The notes under the pieces were generated by a model, which searched no databases, was not told where the DNA came from, and saw only the letters and a list, made by a program, of their open reading frames with translations. The translations under genes and the position numbers were made by a program. Of a stretch of 64,000 bases of DNA, positions 16,247 to 25,756 are shown piece by piece; the stretch's first letter is position 1; each line of letters starts with the position of its first letter. Source of the DNA: Paucidesulfovibrio longus DSM 6739 (GTDB lineage: Bacteria > Desulfobacterota > Desulfovibrionia > Desulfovibrionales > Desulfovibrionaceae); contig NZ_ATVA01000011.1 of the NCBI RefSeq assembly GCF_000420485.1, forward strand, positions 1 to 64,000, written 5' to 3'.

Positions 16247-16924
16247 CTACCAGGCGAAGTTCTTCTTCTTGCCGCCACGCTTGATGCCGAAGTCCATGCC
16301 GAGCTGGGCCCGGGACAGGAAGAATCCGACGACGTGGTAGAGCTTGGTGAAGGGGATGGCCACCAGCATGATTTCGCCGCAGACGATGTGGGCCAGGAGC
16401 CAGAACTGGTAGTTCTCGGCCTGGTGCACGGCGAGGTAGCCGGTCACGAACGGCGCCACGGTGATCAGCAGCAGGACGTAGTCATACAGGGTGGTGATGA
16501 TGCGCACCTCGGGCAGGGCGATGCGCCGGACGGCGATCAGCGCGGCGGCGGCGAGCATCAGCAGGGTCAGGAAGTCGGCCACGGGCATGGGCATGCTCGG
16601 CCACCAGCCGATGCCGAGCCCCTCGCGCAGCAGCACGACGTGCCCGGCCAGGAACAGGGGCACGGCCACCAGTCCCACGTGGAAGCAGAAGAACATGATC
16701 GTGAAGCCGGGCTTGGCGCGCCAGCCGTGGTTGCCGAAGGGCACCAGCCAGAACAGGATGGAGCGCAGGGCGCCCTTCATGCCGTAGGTCGGGTAGGCGG
16801 TGTAGGCCACCCGGTCGAGCTGCCAGCTCAACCCCTTGAAGTACCACACCACCCTGAAGATCAGGCCGCCCAGGCAGATCAGCACGGAGGCCCAGAGCAG
16901 TGGTCCGGTCAGCAGTTCATACAT
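16247..16924 (-). CDS. hmcE: HmcE, membrane cytochrome b-like subunit of the Hmc complex
   Basis: 225 aa with about five hydrophobic spans (first MYELLTGPLLWASVLICLGGLIFRVV) and conserved histidines in the membrane segments, as in NarI/HdrE-like cytochrome b subunits. It resembles TmcC at 36712-37374: both have a WYFKG or YNKF loop near the first span, a G-x-x-x-x-F-W-L-V-P-F segment and end with a basic GGVRKAKDW or RGGKKKNFAW type tail. It passes electrons across the membrane from the periplasmic haems to HmcF. It lies between hmcD (27-base gap) and hmcF in the standard order. Confidence 0.92.
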   Translation of the reverse strand: MYELLTGPLLWASVLICLGGLIFRVVWYFKGLSWQLDRVAYTAYPTYGMKGALRSILFWLVPFGNHGWRAKPGFTIMFFCFHVGLVAVPLFLAGHVVLLREGLGIGWWPSMPMPVADFLTLLMLAAAALIAVRRIALPEVRIITTLYDYVLLLITVAPFVTGYLAVHQAENYQFWLLAHIVCGEIMLVAIPFTKLYHVVGFFLSRAQLGMDFGIKRGGKKKNFAW

Positions 16925-16951
16925 ATCGAAACTCCTTGCAGGTCTGCCCGC

Positions 16952-17101
16952 TTATCTGACGTTCTTGTGGTTTTCCGGATCGCGGGCGACCAGGAAGCGC
17001 CACCAGCCGACGAAGCCCGCCAGGGCCAGTCCCATGAGGATGTAGACCGAGCCCTTGGTATGGGTCAGGAAGTCCTGAAGCGTGTAAAATGCGTGATCCA
17101 T
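16952..17101 (-). CDS. hmcD: HmcD, small membrane subunit of the Hmc complex
   Basis: 49 aa, read directly between hmcC and hmcE: starts MDHAFYTLQDFLTHTKGS and has one span, VYILMGLALAGFVGWWRFLV, then a polar tail ending in ENHKNVR. The ATG at 17101 is preceded by GGAGG. It is the tiny single-span subunit expected at this place in every hmc operon. Its role is probably structural. The start is 10 bases from the hmcC stop. Confidence 0.9.
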   Translation of the reverse strand: MDHAFYTLQDFLTHTKGSVYILMGLALAGFVGWWRFLVARDPENHKNVR

Positions 17102-17111
17102 GGCGGCCCTC

Positions 17112-18275
17112 CTAGTGTTCGTCCTTGTATTCCGGATGCGTGTAGAAAATGGGCATCCGGGTGGTGATGAAGCGGAAGGTCAGGATCAGCAGCGTGACGA
17201 TGAACGCGGAGATCCAGATTTCCTGCCAGCTGGGGAAGTACCGCTCGACGGCGGGAAGCTGCCAGTTGAAGGCGACCATGGAGACGTTGAAGCGGTTGAC
17301 CACGATGCCGAGGACGGCCAGGAGCGCGGTCCACTTGCACAGGGCCAGGTTCCGCTCGCGCGCGCCGATGGCGTAGAGCAGGCAGGGCAGCGCCACGAAA
17401 ACGCCCATTTCGACCATGAACCAGCTGCCCATGGGGGTCGCCAGGTACTTCCAGTTGTTGTCCGCGGCGATGCCGAAGACCTTGATGAAGAAGTAGCCGA
17501 GCAGCACCCAGGAGGCGGCGCGGGCAAAGCTGAACACGAAGTTGTCGTGCTCGGACAGGTAGTGGTCGTCCATCTTGTGGTGCAGCCAGCGGTGGGAGAG
17601 CGAACCCTCGAAGATGACCATGGACAGGCCGGCCACCGTGCTGGAGACGAAGAAGAACACCGGCAGGTAGCCCGAATACCACAGCGGATGCAGCTTGCTG
17701 GGGGCGATCAGGTAGAGCGCGCCGAGCGAGCTCTGGTGCATGGTGGAGAGCACCACGCCCATGATGGTCAGGGCGATGGTGGCGCTGTGCAGCAGGTTGC
17801 GCAGCTTCTTGAAGCCCAGCCACTCCAGGGCGGCCGGGGAAAACTCCAGGAAGAGCACCGAGAGGTACAGGAACACGCACAGGCCGATCTCGAAGAGGAC
17901 CGAGGTCGGGCCGGACTGCACGAACAGCGGGAAGGGCAGACGCAGCGGACGGCCCACGTCGAAGTGCAGGGCGAAGACCACGAAGGCGTAGCCCAGGAAC
18001 GCGGTCAGAATCGCGGGGCGCACCGCGCCGTGGTACTTCTTCAGGCCGAAGAGGTACACGGCCGAGGAGGTCACGTAGCCGCCGGCGGCCAGGGCCACGC
18101 CGCAGAGCAGGTCGAAGCCGATCCAGAGGCCCCAGGGGTTGTTGTCGTCAAGGTTGGTCACGGCGGCCAGACCTCCGGTGAAACGCATCACCGTCAGGTA
18201 CAGGCCCACGGAACAGATCACGAAGGCGATCACGTTGAACGGCGTGATCAGGCTCTGTTTGGTTTCGGTGCTCAT
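17112..18275 (-). CDS. hmcC: HmcC, NrfD-like integral membrane subunit
   Basis: 387 aa with about ten membrane spans, in the NrfD/PsrC family. It starts with ITPFNVIAFVICSVGLYLTVMRF and has the family-typical acidic and glycine-rich segments near the second and third spans (NNPWGLWIGFDLLCGVALAAGGYV). NrfD proteins bind quinones and pass electrons (and perhaps protons) to or from FeS partners. Here the partner is HmcB. The ATG shares one base with the hmcB stop (TAATG), indicating coupled translation. It has no haem-ligating motif. Confidence 0.95.
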   Translation of the reverse strand: MSTETKQSLITPFNVIAFVICSVGLYLTVMRFTGGLAAVTNLDDNNPWGLWIGFDLLCGVALAAGGYVTSSAVYLFGLKKYHGAVRPAILTAFLGYAFVVFALHFDVGRPLRLPFPLFVQSGPTSVLFEIGLCVFLYLSVLFLEFSPAALEWLGFKKLRNLLHSATIALTIMGVVLSTMHQSSLGALYLIAPSKLHPLWYSGYLPVFFFVSSTVAGLSMVIFEGSLSHRWLHHKMDDHYLSEHDNFVFSFARAASWVLLGYFFIKVFGIAADNNWKYLATPMGSWFMVEMGVFVALPCLLYAIGARERNLALCKWTALLAVLGIVVNRFNVSMVAFNWQLPAVERYFPSWQEIWISAFIVTLLILTFRFITTRMPIFYTHPEYKDEH

Positions 18276-19360
18276 TAGGCCTCCCCGTCCTTGTCCTCGG
18301 CCTGCTCGGCCTCGGCGGCCTTCTTGGCCTCTTCAAGGGCTTTCTTCACTTCACGCTCCACGGTGGCCTCCTTGTCCTTGGCCGCCTTGTCCTGGGCCTG
18401 CTTCATGGCGGCCTGGTGCTTGGCCTCGGCCTCGGCGAGCGCGTTCTCGACGGCCTGCTTCTTGGCGGAGTCGGCGTCCTTGGCGTTGAGCTTGCTCATG
18501 CCGTAGACGCCCGTCAGCAGCACGGGCCAGAGGCCCACGACCATGGCCACGCCCGCCAGGGCGCCCTTGGTCATTTCCGGGGCGGGCTTGACGCCGAGAT
18601 CGGTGCGCATGCCCAGTTCCTCGAAGGGAACGCCGGAGATGTACAGCCAGTTGGTGCCGCCCATTTCCGTCTCGCCGTAGATGGCGTCCACGTACTTGCC
18701 GGGGTTCTTGGCCATGCGCTCGCGGGCGATCTTGATCAGCTCGTCGCGCTTGCCGTAGACCAGGGCCTCCTTGGGACAGCCCTCGACGCAGCCGGGCACG
18801 GTGCGCTCGCCCGCGGCGATGTGCGGGTGGCACATGTGGCACTTGCGCACTTCCGGGGTGATGGGGTCGTCGTAGGTGTACGCCGGGATGTTGAACGGGC
18901 AGGCCATCATGCAATAGCGGCAGCCCACGCACACGCTGGCGTCGTAGGTCACGGAGCCGTCGGGGTTCTTCTTGAAGGCGCGCACGAAGCAGGCCGAGGC
19001 GCAGGCGGGTTCCTGGCAGTGGTTGCACTGGGTCTTCAGGAAGACCGGCAGGTTCGAGCCTTCGGGCTGGAACTTGTTGACCACGGTGAAGGTCTCGGCG
19101 TGGGGGCGGCGTTTTTCCTCGAGGACGGAGAGGTCGTCGAAGGGCGTATCGGGCTTGGCCAGGTTGTTGACCTTGTTGCAGGCGGCCTCGCACTGGCGGC
19201 AGCCGATGCAGCGGGTGGCGTCGAACAGCACGCCCTTGGCATCGGGGTAGCCGTCGAAATGCGCCGCCTCGGCGGGCGTGGCGGTGACGCCTGTCCCGAC
19301 GGCCGCGCTCGCGACCGTGGCGCCCATGAGCCCGAGGAAGGTTCTGCGTTTCATACTCAT
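18275..19360 (-). CDS. hmcB: HmcB, periplasmic membrane-anchored ferredoxin-like subunit
   Basis: 361 aa. The N-terminus [13 protein letters not shown] is a twin-arginine signal ending in ATPAEA. Four cysteine clusters for [4Fe-4S] centres follow: [37 protein letters not shown] and CHMC...CVEGCPKEA. Near residue 270-285 ([18 protein letters not shown]) is a membrane span. The last 70 residues are a charged Ala/Lys/Glu-rich segment likely to form a coiled coil on the inner side. It links the HmcA haems to HmcC. It overlaps hmcC by one base. Confidence 0.95.
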   Translation of the reverse strand: MSMKRRTFLGLMGATVASAAVGTGVTATPAEAAHFDGYPDAKGVLFDATRCIGCRQCEAACNKVNNLAKPDTPFDDLSVLEEKRRPHAETFTVVNKFQPEGSNLPVFLKTQCNHCQEPACASACFVRAFKKNPDGSVTYDASVCVGCRYCMMACPFNIPAYTYDDPITPEVRKCHMCHPHIAAGERTVPGCVEGCPKEALVYGKRDELIKIARERMAKNPGKYVDAIYGETEMGGTNWLYISGVPFEELGMRTDLGVKPAPEMTKGALAGVAMVVGLWPVLLTGVYGMSKLNAKDADSAKKQAVENALAEAEAKHQAAMKQAQDKAAKDKEATVEREVKKALEEAKKAAEAEQAEDKDGEA

Positions 19361-19391
19361 GCTCCTCTATCGTTCTCCAGCCGAAGCGCGG

Positions 19392-21077
19392 CTAGTCGGT
19401 TTTCTTGTCGTGGCAGACAACGCAGGAGGTGGCGGACTGTTCCTGGCCGTTCTTCTCCAGGACCGTCATGCCCATGCTCTTGTGGCAGCCCATGCACTGG
19501 CCGTGGTAGGCGGCCTTGAGGCCGGGACGGTCGGGATTGACCGGGTCAAAGGGCTTGGCGTGGCAGCTCGCGCACTTGGGCGGAGTGGCCGAGAGCGGGC
19601 TGTTGTGGTGGCAGCCCTGGCAGACCAGCTTGTCGCCTTCGTGGAAGGCCTGGGCCAGTCCGTCCTTCTCCATGCCCTTGGTCAGAGCGAGCACGATCTT
19701 GCGGTGCGGGAACGCTGCTTCGGCGTACTGCTTGGAGATGCCGTCGATCTTCACCGTCTCGGGGATGTCTTCCACGGCCCAGGCGGTGCGGCCGGCCTTG
19801 TCGGTCTGGAGCATCATGGCGGCCACGGAAGCCTTGGCCTCGGGGGCCATCTTGCCGTCAGCGGGCAGGGTCGCGCCCTCGGGCAGCTTCTTGTGGCAGG
19901 AGGCGCAGGTGGAGTCGGCGGGACGAGCGCCCGTGTTCATCTGCGCGTGGCAGCCGGCGCACTGGGGCTTTTCCTGCTCCTGGCGGTGGCAGCCGATGCA
20001 GCTGCGCCCGGAGTCGGGCTGGTGCATGGCCTGGTCCAGGGTCACGAAATCGCCTTTCTTGTCGCCGGTCACGGTGTGGCAGGTGCCGCAGGCCGTGGTT
20101 TCCTTGTGGTGGCAGGCGCGGCAGGTGTCGTTGCGCTTCTCGTGGGCGAGGTGGTCGAAGGCCACCGGAGGCATGGCGGTCTTCAGCGCATCGGGCTGGG
20201 CGTCCTTGGCCGGGGTCGGGAAGAGCAGGGCGGTGTCGGGCTGCTTCATGGGCAGTCGCGGCAGTTCCCCGCCGACCTTCTGCAGGGCTTCGGCGTCGTG
20301 CTTGGCCGTTTCGGCCTGGCCCTCGGCGGAGTGGCAGCCGGCGCAGGTCAGGGGTCCGGTCTCCTTCTTGGCCTCGGCGAGCTCGCGGTGGCAGGACACA
20401 CACGCGGCGTGGGCGGCTTCGGAAAGAGCCCTGACCTTGACGCCGTCCACTTCCGTGGGCTTGGCTTCATGGCAGGAGCGGCAGGTGGATTCCTTGCCCT
20501 TCTCGTACTTGGTTTCCTTGGCGGCGGCGTCGTAGACGTGGTGGCAGGCGCCGCAGTTCTGCTCGTCGCCCTTCACGGCGATGAGCTTGGAATCCCAGTG
20601 GCGGAAGTGCAGGACGTTGTCGAAACCGGCGGTCACGCGGGCGGCGGGCTCGGGCTTGGCGTCGTGGCAGCGGCGGCATTCGCCGTCCACGGGGCCGGTC
20701 TTCTCGCCCTTGGCGCGCAGATCCGCGTGGCAGGAAAAACAGTTGTCGTGGTAAGTGTTCTTGACGGTCTCGAAGTCGCTGTCCTCGAAGCGCATGTACT
20801 TCGTGGACATCTTGCCGTCCTTGACCTTGTGACAGGTGTCACAGCTCTTGCCGTTCTTGGCCAGAGCTTCGGTGTGCCGGTCGTGATAGAAGGTCACGGC
20901 CGGGAGTTCGAGCCCCCCCAGGGCTCCCAGTGCGTCGATCCTGACCATGTCCGTGCGCGCCTGTTCGGCGTCCGGGCCTGTCTGCTCGGTCGCTCCGGCC
21001 ACCACGCAGACGCCGGTGAGCGCGACCAACAGGATCAGGAATCCAGCACAGTGCAGAAAAGTTTTCCGTTTCTCCAT
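19392..21077 (-). CDS. hmcA: HmcA, 16-haem high-molecular-mass cytochrome c
   Basis: 561 aa. A signal peptide (FLHCAGFLILLVALTGVCVVAGA) is followed by 16 CxxCH haem sites, from CDTCH and CFSCH to CMGCH and CVVCH, spread along the whole chain with many upstream histidines as sixth ligands. This matches HmcA of Desulfovibrio, a periplasmic cytochrome built from c3-like units. It receives electrons from periplasmic hydrogenase via type I c3 and passes them to HmcB-F. It is the first gene of the operon, and hmcB starts 31 bases after its stop. Upstream is the 1-kb region with repeats, presumably holding the promoter. Confidence 0.97.
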   Translation of the reverse strand: MEKRKTFLHCAGFLILLVALTGVCVVAGATEQTGPDAEQARTDMVRIDALGALGGLELPAVTFYHDRHTEALAKNGKSCDTCHKVKDGKMSTKYMRFEDSDFETVKNTYHDNCFSCHADLRAKGEKTGPVDGECRRCHDAKPEPAARVTAGFDNVLHFRHWDSKLIAVKGDEQNCGACHHVYDAAAKETKYEKGKESTCRSCHEAKPTEVDGVKVRALSEAAHAACVSCHRELAEAKKETGPLTCAGCHSAEGQAETAKHDAEALQKVGGELPRLPMKQPDTALLFPTPAKDAQPDALKTAMPPVAFDHLAHEKRNDTCRACHHKETTACGTCHTVTGDKKGDFVTLDQAMHQPDSGRSCIGCHRQEQEKPQCAGCHAQMNTGARPADSTCASCHKKLPEGATLPADGKMAPEAKASVAAMMLQTDKAGRTAWAVEDIPETVKIDGISKQYAEAAFPHRKIVLALTKGMEKDGLAQAFHEGDKLVCQGCHHNSPLSATPPKCASCHAKPFDPVNPDRPGLKAAYHGQCMGCHKSMGMTVLEKNGQEQSATSCVVCHDKKTD

Positions 21078-21307
21078 AGTCCCAGTCCCTCAGGTTGTTT
21101 CAACAAACAAACCCTCTGAGCTTTCTTAAAAGTAAGAAATATCAGATGGTTGATCGTGAAGTTCGGCCTTTCGGCCATGCTCCCGCCTTGCGCGGAAATA
21201 ATTCCTCCGCGAGCGGTATAGAATTATTTCATACCAGTCAAGTAGGAAAGAGATTGCGAGGCCGGAAAACGGCCCAGGTTACGCTGTAAATACCCTGAAT
21301 CCATCAC
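21078..21307. promoter_or_regulatory. hmc upstream region
   Basis: AT-rich leader before hmcA on the minus strand. TTGTTTCAACAA (21095-21106), a near-perfect palindrome, lies about 20 bases from the hmcA start, next to the ribosome site, and could be an operator for a repressor such as the nearby Rrf2 protein. No unambiguous -35/-10 pair was found. No gene is supported. Confidence 0.4.
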
Positions 21308-21392
21308 GATTCAAAAGACAGCTCTTTGTGAAAGAGCGAACAAGCGCAGGTTCGTAACCTAATCGGTCGGAAATCTGCTGTCTTTTAGAATC
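21308..21392. ncRNA. Structured element, possible small RNA or cruciform
   Basis: GATTCAAAAGACAGC (21308-21322) pairs with GCTGTCTTTTAGAATC (21377-21392), 15 bp with one bulged base. Inside are two further hairpins: CTCTTT-GTG-AAAGAG (21322-21336) and AGGTT-CGT-AACCT (21348-21360). The arrangement is a multibranch fold about 85 bases long. There is no protein-coding support. It may be an RNA, a leader structure on the hmc side, or a mobile-element end. Strand is unknown. Confidence 0.45.
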
Positions 21393-21545
21393 ATGGTGTC
21401 GGAGAATCGATTTCTCCAAAAACCGTTGATGGCCGCGAGAATTAAGACGAATTCGGATTGTCGGCTTTGCATGGCGAAATCTTGCCCTGAGGGACCGGGG
21501 AATGCGGTTCGGAATCGGCCGGAAGCAGAGGGGGAAATGGGGGGG

Positions 21546-22000
21546 GACAGAACTGGAATGATTCGGTTGAGGGCGTGCGCGGGGCGCGGCGGAATTTCTC
21601 GGCGCTCGCTCCAGGCGGAACCGCTGCGCTGGGTTCCGCAGGGACCGCCCGCCTGCGAAATCCCCTCCGCGCCTCCGCTGCGTCGGAGATCGGGCGAAGG
21701 GACGGGAAAAGGAGGGAAGAAGGCAGGGAGAACCATCAATGCGGCGATGCGGGGATGGAGTGTGACAGAACTGGAATGAGTCGGTTGAGGGCGTGCGCGG
21801 GGCGCGTCGGAATTTCTCGGCGCTCGCTCCAGGCGGAACCGCTGCGCTGGGTTCCGCAGGGACCGCCCGCCTGCGAAATCCCCTCCGGGCCTCCGCTGCG
21901 TCGGAGATCAAGCGAGGGGACGGGAAAAGGAGGGAAGAAGGCAGGGAGAACCAGCGATGCGACGTTGCGGGGATGGGGTGTGACGGAACAGGAATGAGTC
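21546..22000. repeat. 218-bp tandem repeat, two full copies and a partial third
   Basis: Copies start at 21546, 21764 and 21982 with the phrase GACAGAACTGGAATGA (GACGGAACAGGAATGA in the third) and have a constant period of 218. The first two are almost identical; the third stops after about 20 bases. Each unit holds the inverted repeat CGGAACC...GGTTCCG. Open frames through it on both strands are read-through of repetitive GC-rich DNA and not genes. Confidence 0.9.
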
Positions 22001-22077
22001 GGCAGCTTCGTGGGGAAGGGACTGAGGGGATAAGGCCGGGAAGAGTTTTCGCTCTTGCCTTCGCTCCGGTTTGGGGT

Positions 22078-23220
22078 CTAGGCCGGGAGCGCGAGCCGGA
22101 AGCGCGCGCCCTTTCCCGGATTGTTTTCCAGGGCGACGTCGCCGCCGTGCTGCTCGGCGATCTTGCGCACGGTCATCAGCCCGATGCCGGTGCCCGAAGG
22201 CTTGGTGGTGCGAAACGCCGCGAACGCGTTCTGGACCGCGTCCGGGGAGAGGCCGCCGCAGGTGTCCTCGACCACGTACTCGATGCGCTCGTGGGCGTTG
22301 CCTGATGCGGGCAGGCGCTCGGTGCGCAGGGAGATTTCGCCGGAGCCTCGCGCCTCGCGGGCGTCCAGGGCGTTGGCCAGCAGGTTGAGCAAGGCCCGTT
22401 CCACGGCGTCGGGGTCGATGTTCGCGTGCTCCGGTCCGGCGGCGGGGGCGAAGCGCAGGGGCGAGCCGAGCGCCTCGGCGCGGTCGCGCAGCGCCTCGAC
22501 GGCGGCGCGGGCTGGCTCGTCCGGGTCGCAGGCGCGGGGAGCCATGCGCGCGAAACGGGCATAGTTGAGCAGATCCAGGGAGAGGTTGCGGATTTTCTCC
22601 ACATTGCCGCGCACCATGTCCCAGCCCTGGTGCAGATATTCGCGCTCGTCCAGCTCGATGCCCTTGCCGAGCACGAAGAGTCCGCCTTCCAGGCCGGAAG
22701 CCACGTTCTTGATGGCGTGGGAGAGGTCCGTCACGGTCTGGCCCACGGCGGCCATGCGCTCGGCGTCGAGCAGTTCGCGGGTTTTGCGTTCGACGAGCTC
22801 TTCCAGATGTTCGGTATGTTCGCGCAGCTCCGCGCGCAGGGCGATGCGCTCGAACGCGCGATCCAGGGCCACCTCCAGGGCGTCCTCGCTCACGGGCTTG
22901 GTCAGGAAGTCGGCGGCGAGACGGCGCAGGCTCTTGACGGCCAGGTCCATGTCGCCGTGTCCGGTGACCATGACGACCTCCACGTCCGGATCGCGCCGCT
23001 TCAGCTCCGCGAGCAGCTCCAGGCCGTCCATGCCGGGCATCTTGATGTCCGTGACGACCACGGGCGGCGCGTGCTCCTCGAAAAGCGCGAGAGCCTCCTC
23101 GGCGTCGGAGGCGGCGTACACGTCGTAGCCCTGGTCGCGCAGGGTCAGGCCGACCACGGTTCGGATGCCTGCCTCGTCGTCCACGAGCAGCACGCGGGGA
23201 TCCCTTGGGCGCACGTTCAC
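22078..23220 (-). CDS. REC-histidine kinase (soluble hybrid)
   Basis: 380 aa from a GTG at 23220 that overlaps the stop of the upstream kinase (GTGA); a GTG two codons later is also possible. Receiver with VLLVDDEAG and phospho-site D58 (VVVTDIKMPGMDG), a coiled linker, then a kinase core with H-box LSHAIKNVASGLEGG and ATPase motifs LLANALDAR and GTGIGLMTVRKI. The same build (receiver first, then kinase) and a similar H-box setting occur in the kinase at 10355-12355. Translational coupling to the haem-sensing membrane kinase suggests it takes phosphate from that protein. It has no DNA-binding domain. Confidence 0.9.
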   Translation of the reverse strand: MNVRPRDPRVLLVDDEAGIRTVVGLTLRDQGYDVYAASDAEEALALFEEHAPPVVVTDIKMPGMDGLELLAELKRRDPDVEVVMVTGHGDMDLAVKSLRRLAADFLTKPVSEDALEVALDRAFERIALRAELREHTEHLEELVERKTRELLDAERMAAVGQTVTDLSHAIKNVASGLEGGLFVLGKGIELDEREYLHQGWDMVRGNVEKIRNLSLDLLNYARFARMAPRACDPDEPARAAVEALRDRAEALGSPLRFAPAAGPEHANIDPDAVERALLNLLANALDAREARGSGEISLRTERLPASGNAHERIEYVVEDTCGGLSPDAVQNAFAAFRTTKPSGTGIGLMTVRKIAEQHGGDVALENNPGKGARFRLALPA

Positions 23221-25535
23221 TCGTTCACCGTGCTTCCGGCTTGGCCGAGGTCGGGTTCCTGCGGGTCGGGCAGGGGAAAGCTGAGCAGGAAAACCGCGCC
23301 CCAGTCCTTGCGCGCGGCCACGCGGATGTCGCCGCCGCAATCCTTGAGAATGCCGTAGCTGATGGACAGGCCCAGGCCCGTGCCCTTGCCGACCTTCTTG
23401 GTGGTGAAGAACGGCTCGAAAATGCGTTCGGCAATGGCCTTGGGAATGCCCGGTCCGGTGTCGGCCACCTCGACCACGGCCCGGCCGCGCTCCGTGCGCG
23501 AGGAAAGCGCGATGCGCTTGGAACCCTTGACGCGCTCCAGCTTGTCCCACTTCTCCTCTATGGCGTCGCGGGCGTTGATGAGCAGGTTGATGAAGACCTG
23601 CTCCAACCGCCCGGAATCGCCCTGGATCAGGGGCAGGTTTTCGTCAAGATCCCAATCCACCTCGATTTCCCGCAGCTTGAGCTGCTGGGAGAAGATTTCA
23701 AAGGCCCGCCGGAGCACGCGGTTCACGTCCACGGGCTCCAGGGTCATTTCCGGCTTGCGGCCGAATTCGCGCATGTGGTTGATGATCTTGGCCGCACGGT
23801 CCACGTGGCTGTTGATCTCCTCGGCCATGGTGAAGAGGATGTCCTCGCGGATGGGTTCCTGCTTGCGGATCTTGTTCATGAAGAAGCTGGACGCGGTCTT
23901 GATCACGGACAGGGGCTGGTTCAGCTCGTGGGCCACGCCCGTGGCCATCTCGCCCAGCGTGGCCATCTTGCTGGCCTGGATGAGCTGCTGTTCGGTTTCC
24001 AGGCGCTTGGTGATGTCCGACGTGGTCACGAGGAGCACCCGGCGGCCGAGGTAGTCGGACGGCGAAACGCGGATGAAGACATAGAGCGGCAGGGCGTCCG
24101 GGTCGCCGACGCGCTGCCGCGCCTGGGGGATGACCTGGGCGGCGCGGATCTTCTCCGCGTACATCTCCCTGTCTTCTTCGAGGAAAAGGTCGGCGAAGGA
24201 CATGGCCAGGGCCTTTTCCCTCGCAATGCCGTAGACGGCGTGCACGGCCTCGTTGCAGTCGAGGATTTCCAGGGTTTCCGGGTCGAGCACGAAGACCGGG
24301 TTGGGAATGGTGTTGAAAATGGCCCGATACTTCTCCTCGGAGCGTTCCAGCTGTTCGGCCAGTTCCTTGCGCGGGGTGATGTCGAGGCACATTTCCATGG
24401 CGGCCACGATTTCGCCGTCGTTGTCGCGGATGGGCGACGTGGTCACGATCCAGTGGCTGCGGGAGCCGTCGCGGCTGTAGCCGTTTTCCTCGCTGACGTG
24501 GGACTTCCCGTCGGCGAAGGTGCGGGCCACGGGGCAGTCCTCGCAGGGGGCGCTGAGTCCCTTGTAGGCTTCGAAGCAGTGCTGGCCTGGTTCTGGCGCG
24601 AACTTGTCAGCGAATTCTTGGTTGTAGCTGAGCAGGCGGAAGTCCCGGTCCTGCACGGTGATGATGCAGGGCACCAGCTCGAAGAGGTTCTGGTATTCCT
24701 CCTTCTGGCGCACCAGCTCGGCGTGCTTGGCCTGGATCTGGCGGCCCATGCGGTCGATGGAGGTGGCCAGCTCGCCGACCTCGTCGTCCTGGGACACGGT
24801 CAGGCGCGGCAGTTCCTGTCCCTTGGCGATGCGCCTGGTCAGTTCCATGAGCTTGGTCACGGGCTGCTTCACGAAGGCGCGCAGGAAGAAGTACATGGCC
24901 AGGAAGGTCAGGACGAAGATGGTCACGGCCAGAAGGAAGGAGCGCTGGGAAAAACCGGCGATCTTGCGGTCCGTGCTCTCCAGAGAGAAGGTCACGTCCA
25001 GCAGGCCGAGCACTTGCTTGTCTTCGGGGTGGAAGTGGCAGGGACCGGGCGAGCAGCCCGGTTCGTTGTAGACCGGGGTCATCACGGCCAGGGCGCGGTG
25101 GCCGCCCAGCTCCACGACCCGGCTGCGCGCGTGCACGTCCACGTCCACCAGGGGCGGGTCCGTGCGGTGGCAGACGGCGCAGCCCTCGTCGTCCACGGGG
25201 ATGGTCCTGTCGATTTCGTCGGTGCGGCTGGAAAATTTGATTTCCCCGCGCTTGTTCAGCACGCGGATGTGCTCGATGTCCGTCTGGCGGGCCGTGTCGT
25301 TGATGATGTTCTGGATGTCGTCGCGGGCGTTGATCATCATGGCGTAGCGGCAGCCGAGCCGGATGGTGTCCGAGAGGCGGCTGGCGCTGTCGAGCACGTG
25401 CTCCATGCTGTCGTTGGTCTGGTAGCGGATGACCAGGAACGCGCCCACGGCCATGCTCAGGAGCAATACGAGCCCGGCGGTGAAGACCACTTTGGTGAAG
25501 AGGCTGTGGCGGAAGAATCTGAACAGTCTGCGCAA
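23217..25535 (-). CDS. Membrane sensor kinase with periplasmic c-type haem motifs
   Basis: 772 aa. Spans at about 15-36 and 200-219 flank a periplasmic domain containing CAVCH (C119-H123), a c-type haem site, and CSPGPCH (C161-H167), a CX4CH variant also known to bind haem. Then follow HAMP (about 220-275), a PAS with the cysteine motif [11 protein letters not shown], a second PAS ([16 protein letters not shown]), HisKA with [12 protein letters not shown] and an ATPase with [14 protein letters not shown] covalently bound haem in a periplasmic sensor suits detection of redox state, oxygen or NO in the compartment where HmcA works. Its stop overlaps the start of the REC-kinase, and it is divergent from the Rrf2 gene. 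Confidence 0.92.
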   Translation of the reverse strand: MRRLFRFFRHSLFTKVVFTAGLVLLLSMAVGAFLVIRYQTNDSMEHVLDSASRLSDTIRLGCRYAMMINARDDIQNIINDTARQTDIEHIRVLNKRGEIKFSSRTDEIDRTIPVDDEGCAVCHRTDPPLVDVDVHARSRVVELGGHRALAVMTPVYNEPGCSPGPCHFHPEDKQVLGLLDVTFSLESTDRKIAGFSQRSFLLAVTIFVLTFLAMYFFLRAFVKQPVTKLMELTRRIAKGQELPRLTVSQDDEVGELATSIDRMGRQIQAKHAELVRQKEEYQNLFELVPCIITVQDRDFRLLSYNQEFADKFAPEPGQHCFEAYKGLSAPCEDCPVARTFADGKSHVSEENGYSRDGSRSHWIVTTSPIRDNDGEIVAAMEMCLDITPRKELAEQLERSEEKYRAIFNTIPNPVFVLDPETLEILDCNEAVHAVYGIAREKALAMSFADLFLEEDREMYAEKIRAAQVIPQARQRVGDPDALPLYVFIRVSPSDYLGRRVLLVTTSDITKRLETEQQLIQASKMATLGEMATGVAHELNQPLSVIKTASSFFMNKIRKQEPIREDILFTMAEEINSHVDRAAKIINHMREFGRKPEMTLEPVDVNRVLRRAFEIFSQQLKLREIEVDWDLDENLPLIQGDSGRLEQVFINLLINARDAIEEKWDKLERVKGSKRIALSSRTERGRAVVEVADTGPGIPKAIAERIFEPFFTTKKVGKGTGLGLSISYGILKDCGGDIRVAARKDWGAVFLLSFPLPDPQEPDLGQAGSTVNE

Positions 25536-25756
25536 GGGAATCTACCTCCGGGCGCGTCGTCCCCGTGGGGTGCTGCCTGAGCGGATCATTCCCAAGAGTA
25601 TCAGAGACGTGCCGAATGCAAAAGGTGTTTTCCACCGTGCAAGGAGGAAAAGATGATGGGATTGCTTCCAATCACGGGAGGTCTTTGGTATGGAAAGCCG
25701 GGGATTGTGAGGGATACGCGCATACGGCGGTCCACAATGTTGCGCACGGAGGAGTG

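Noticed and set aside
21279-22305. Overlapping frames in the 218-bp repeat region
   Set aside because: They repeat with the DNA period, change identity at each copy and have no ribosome site or family; treated as repeat DNA.
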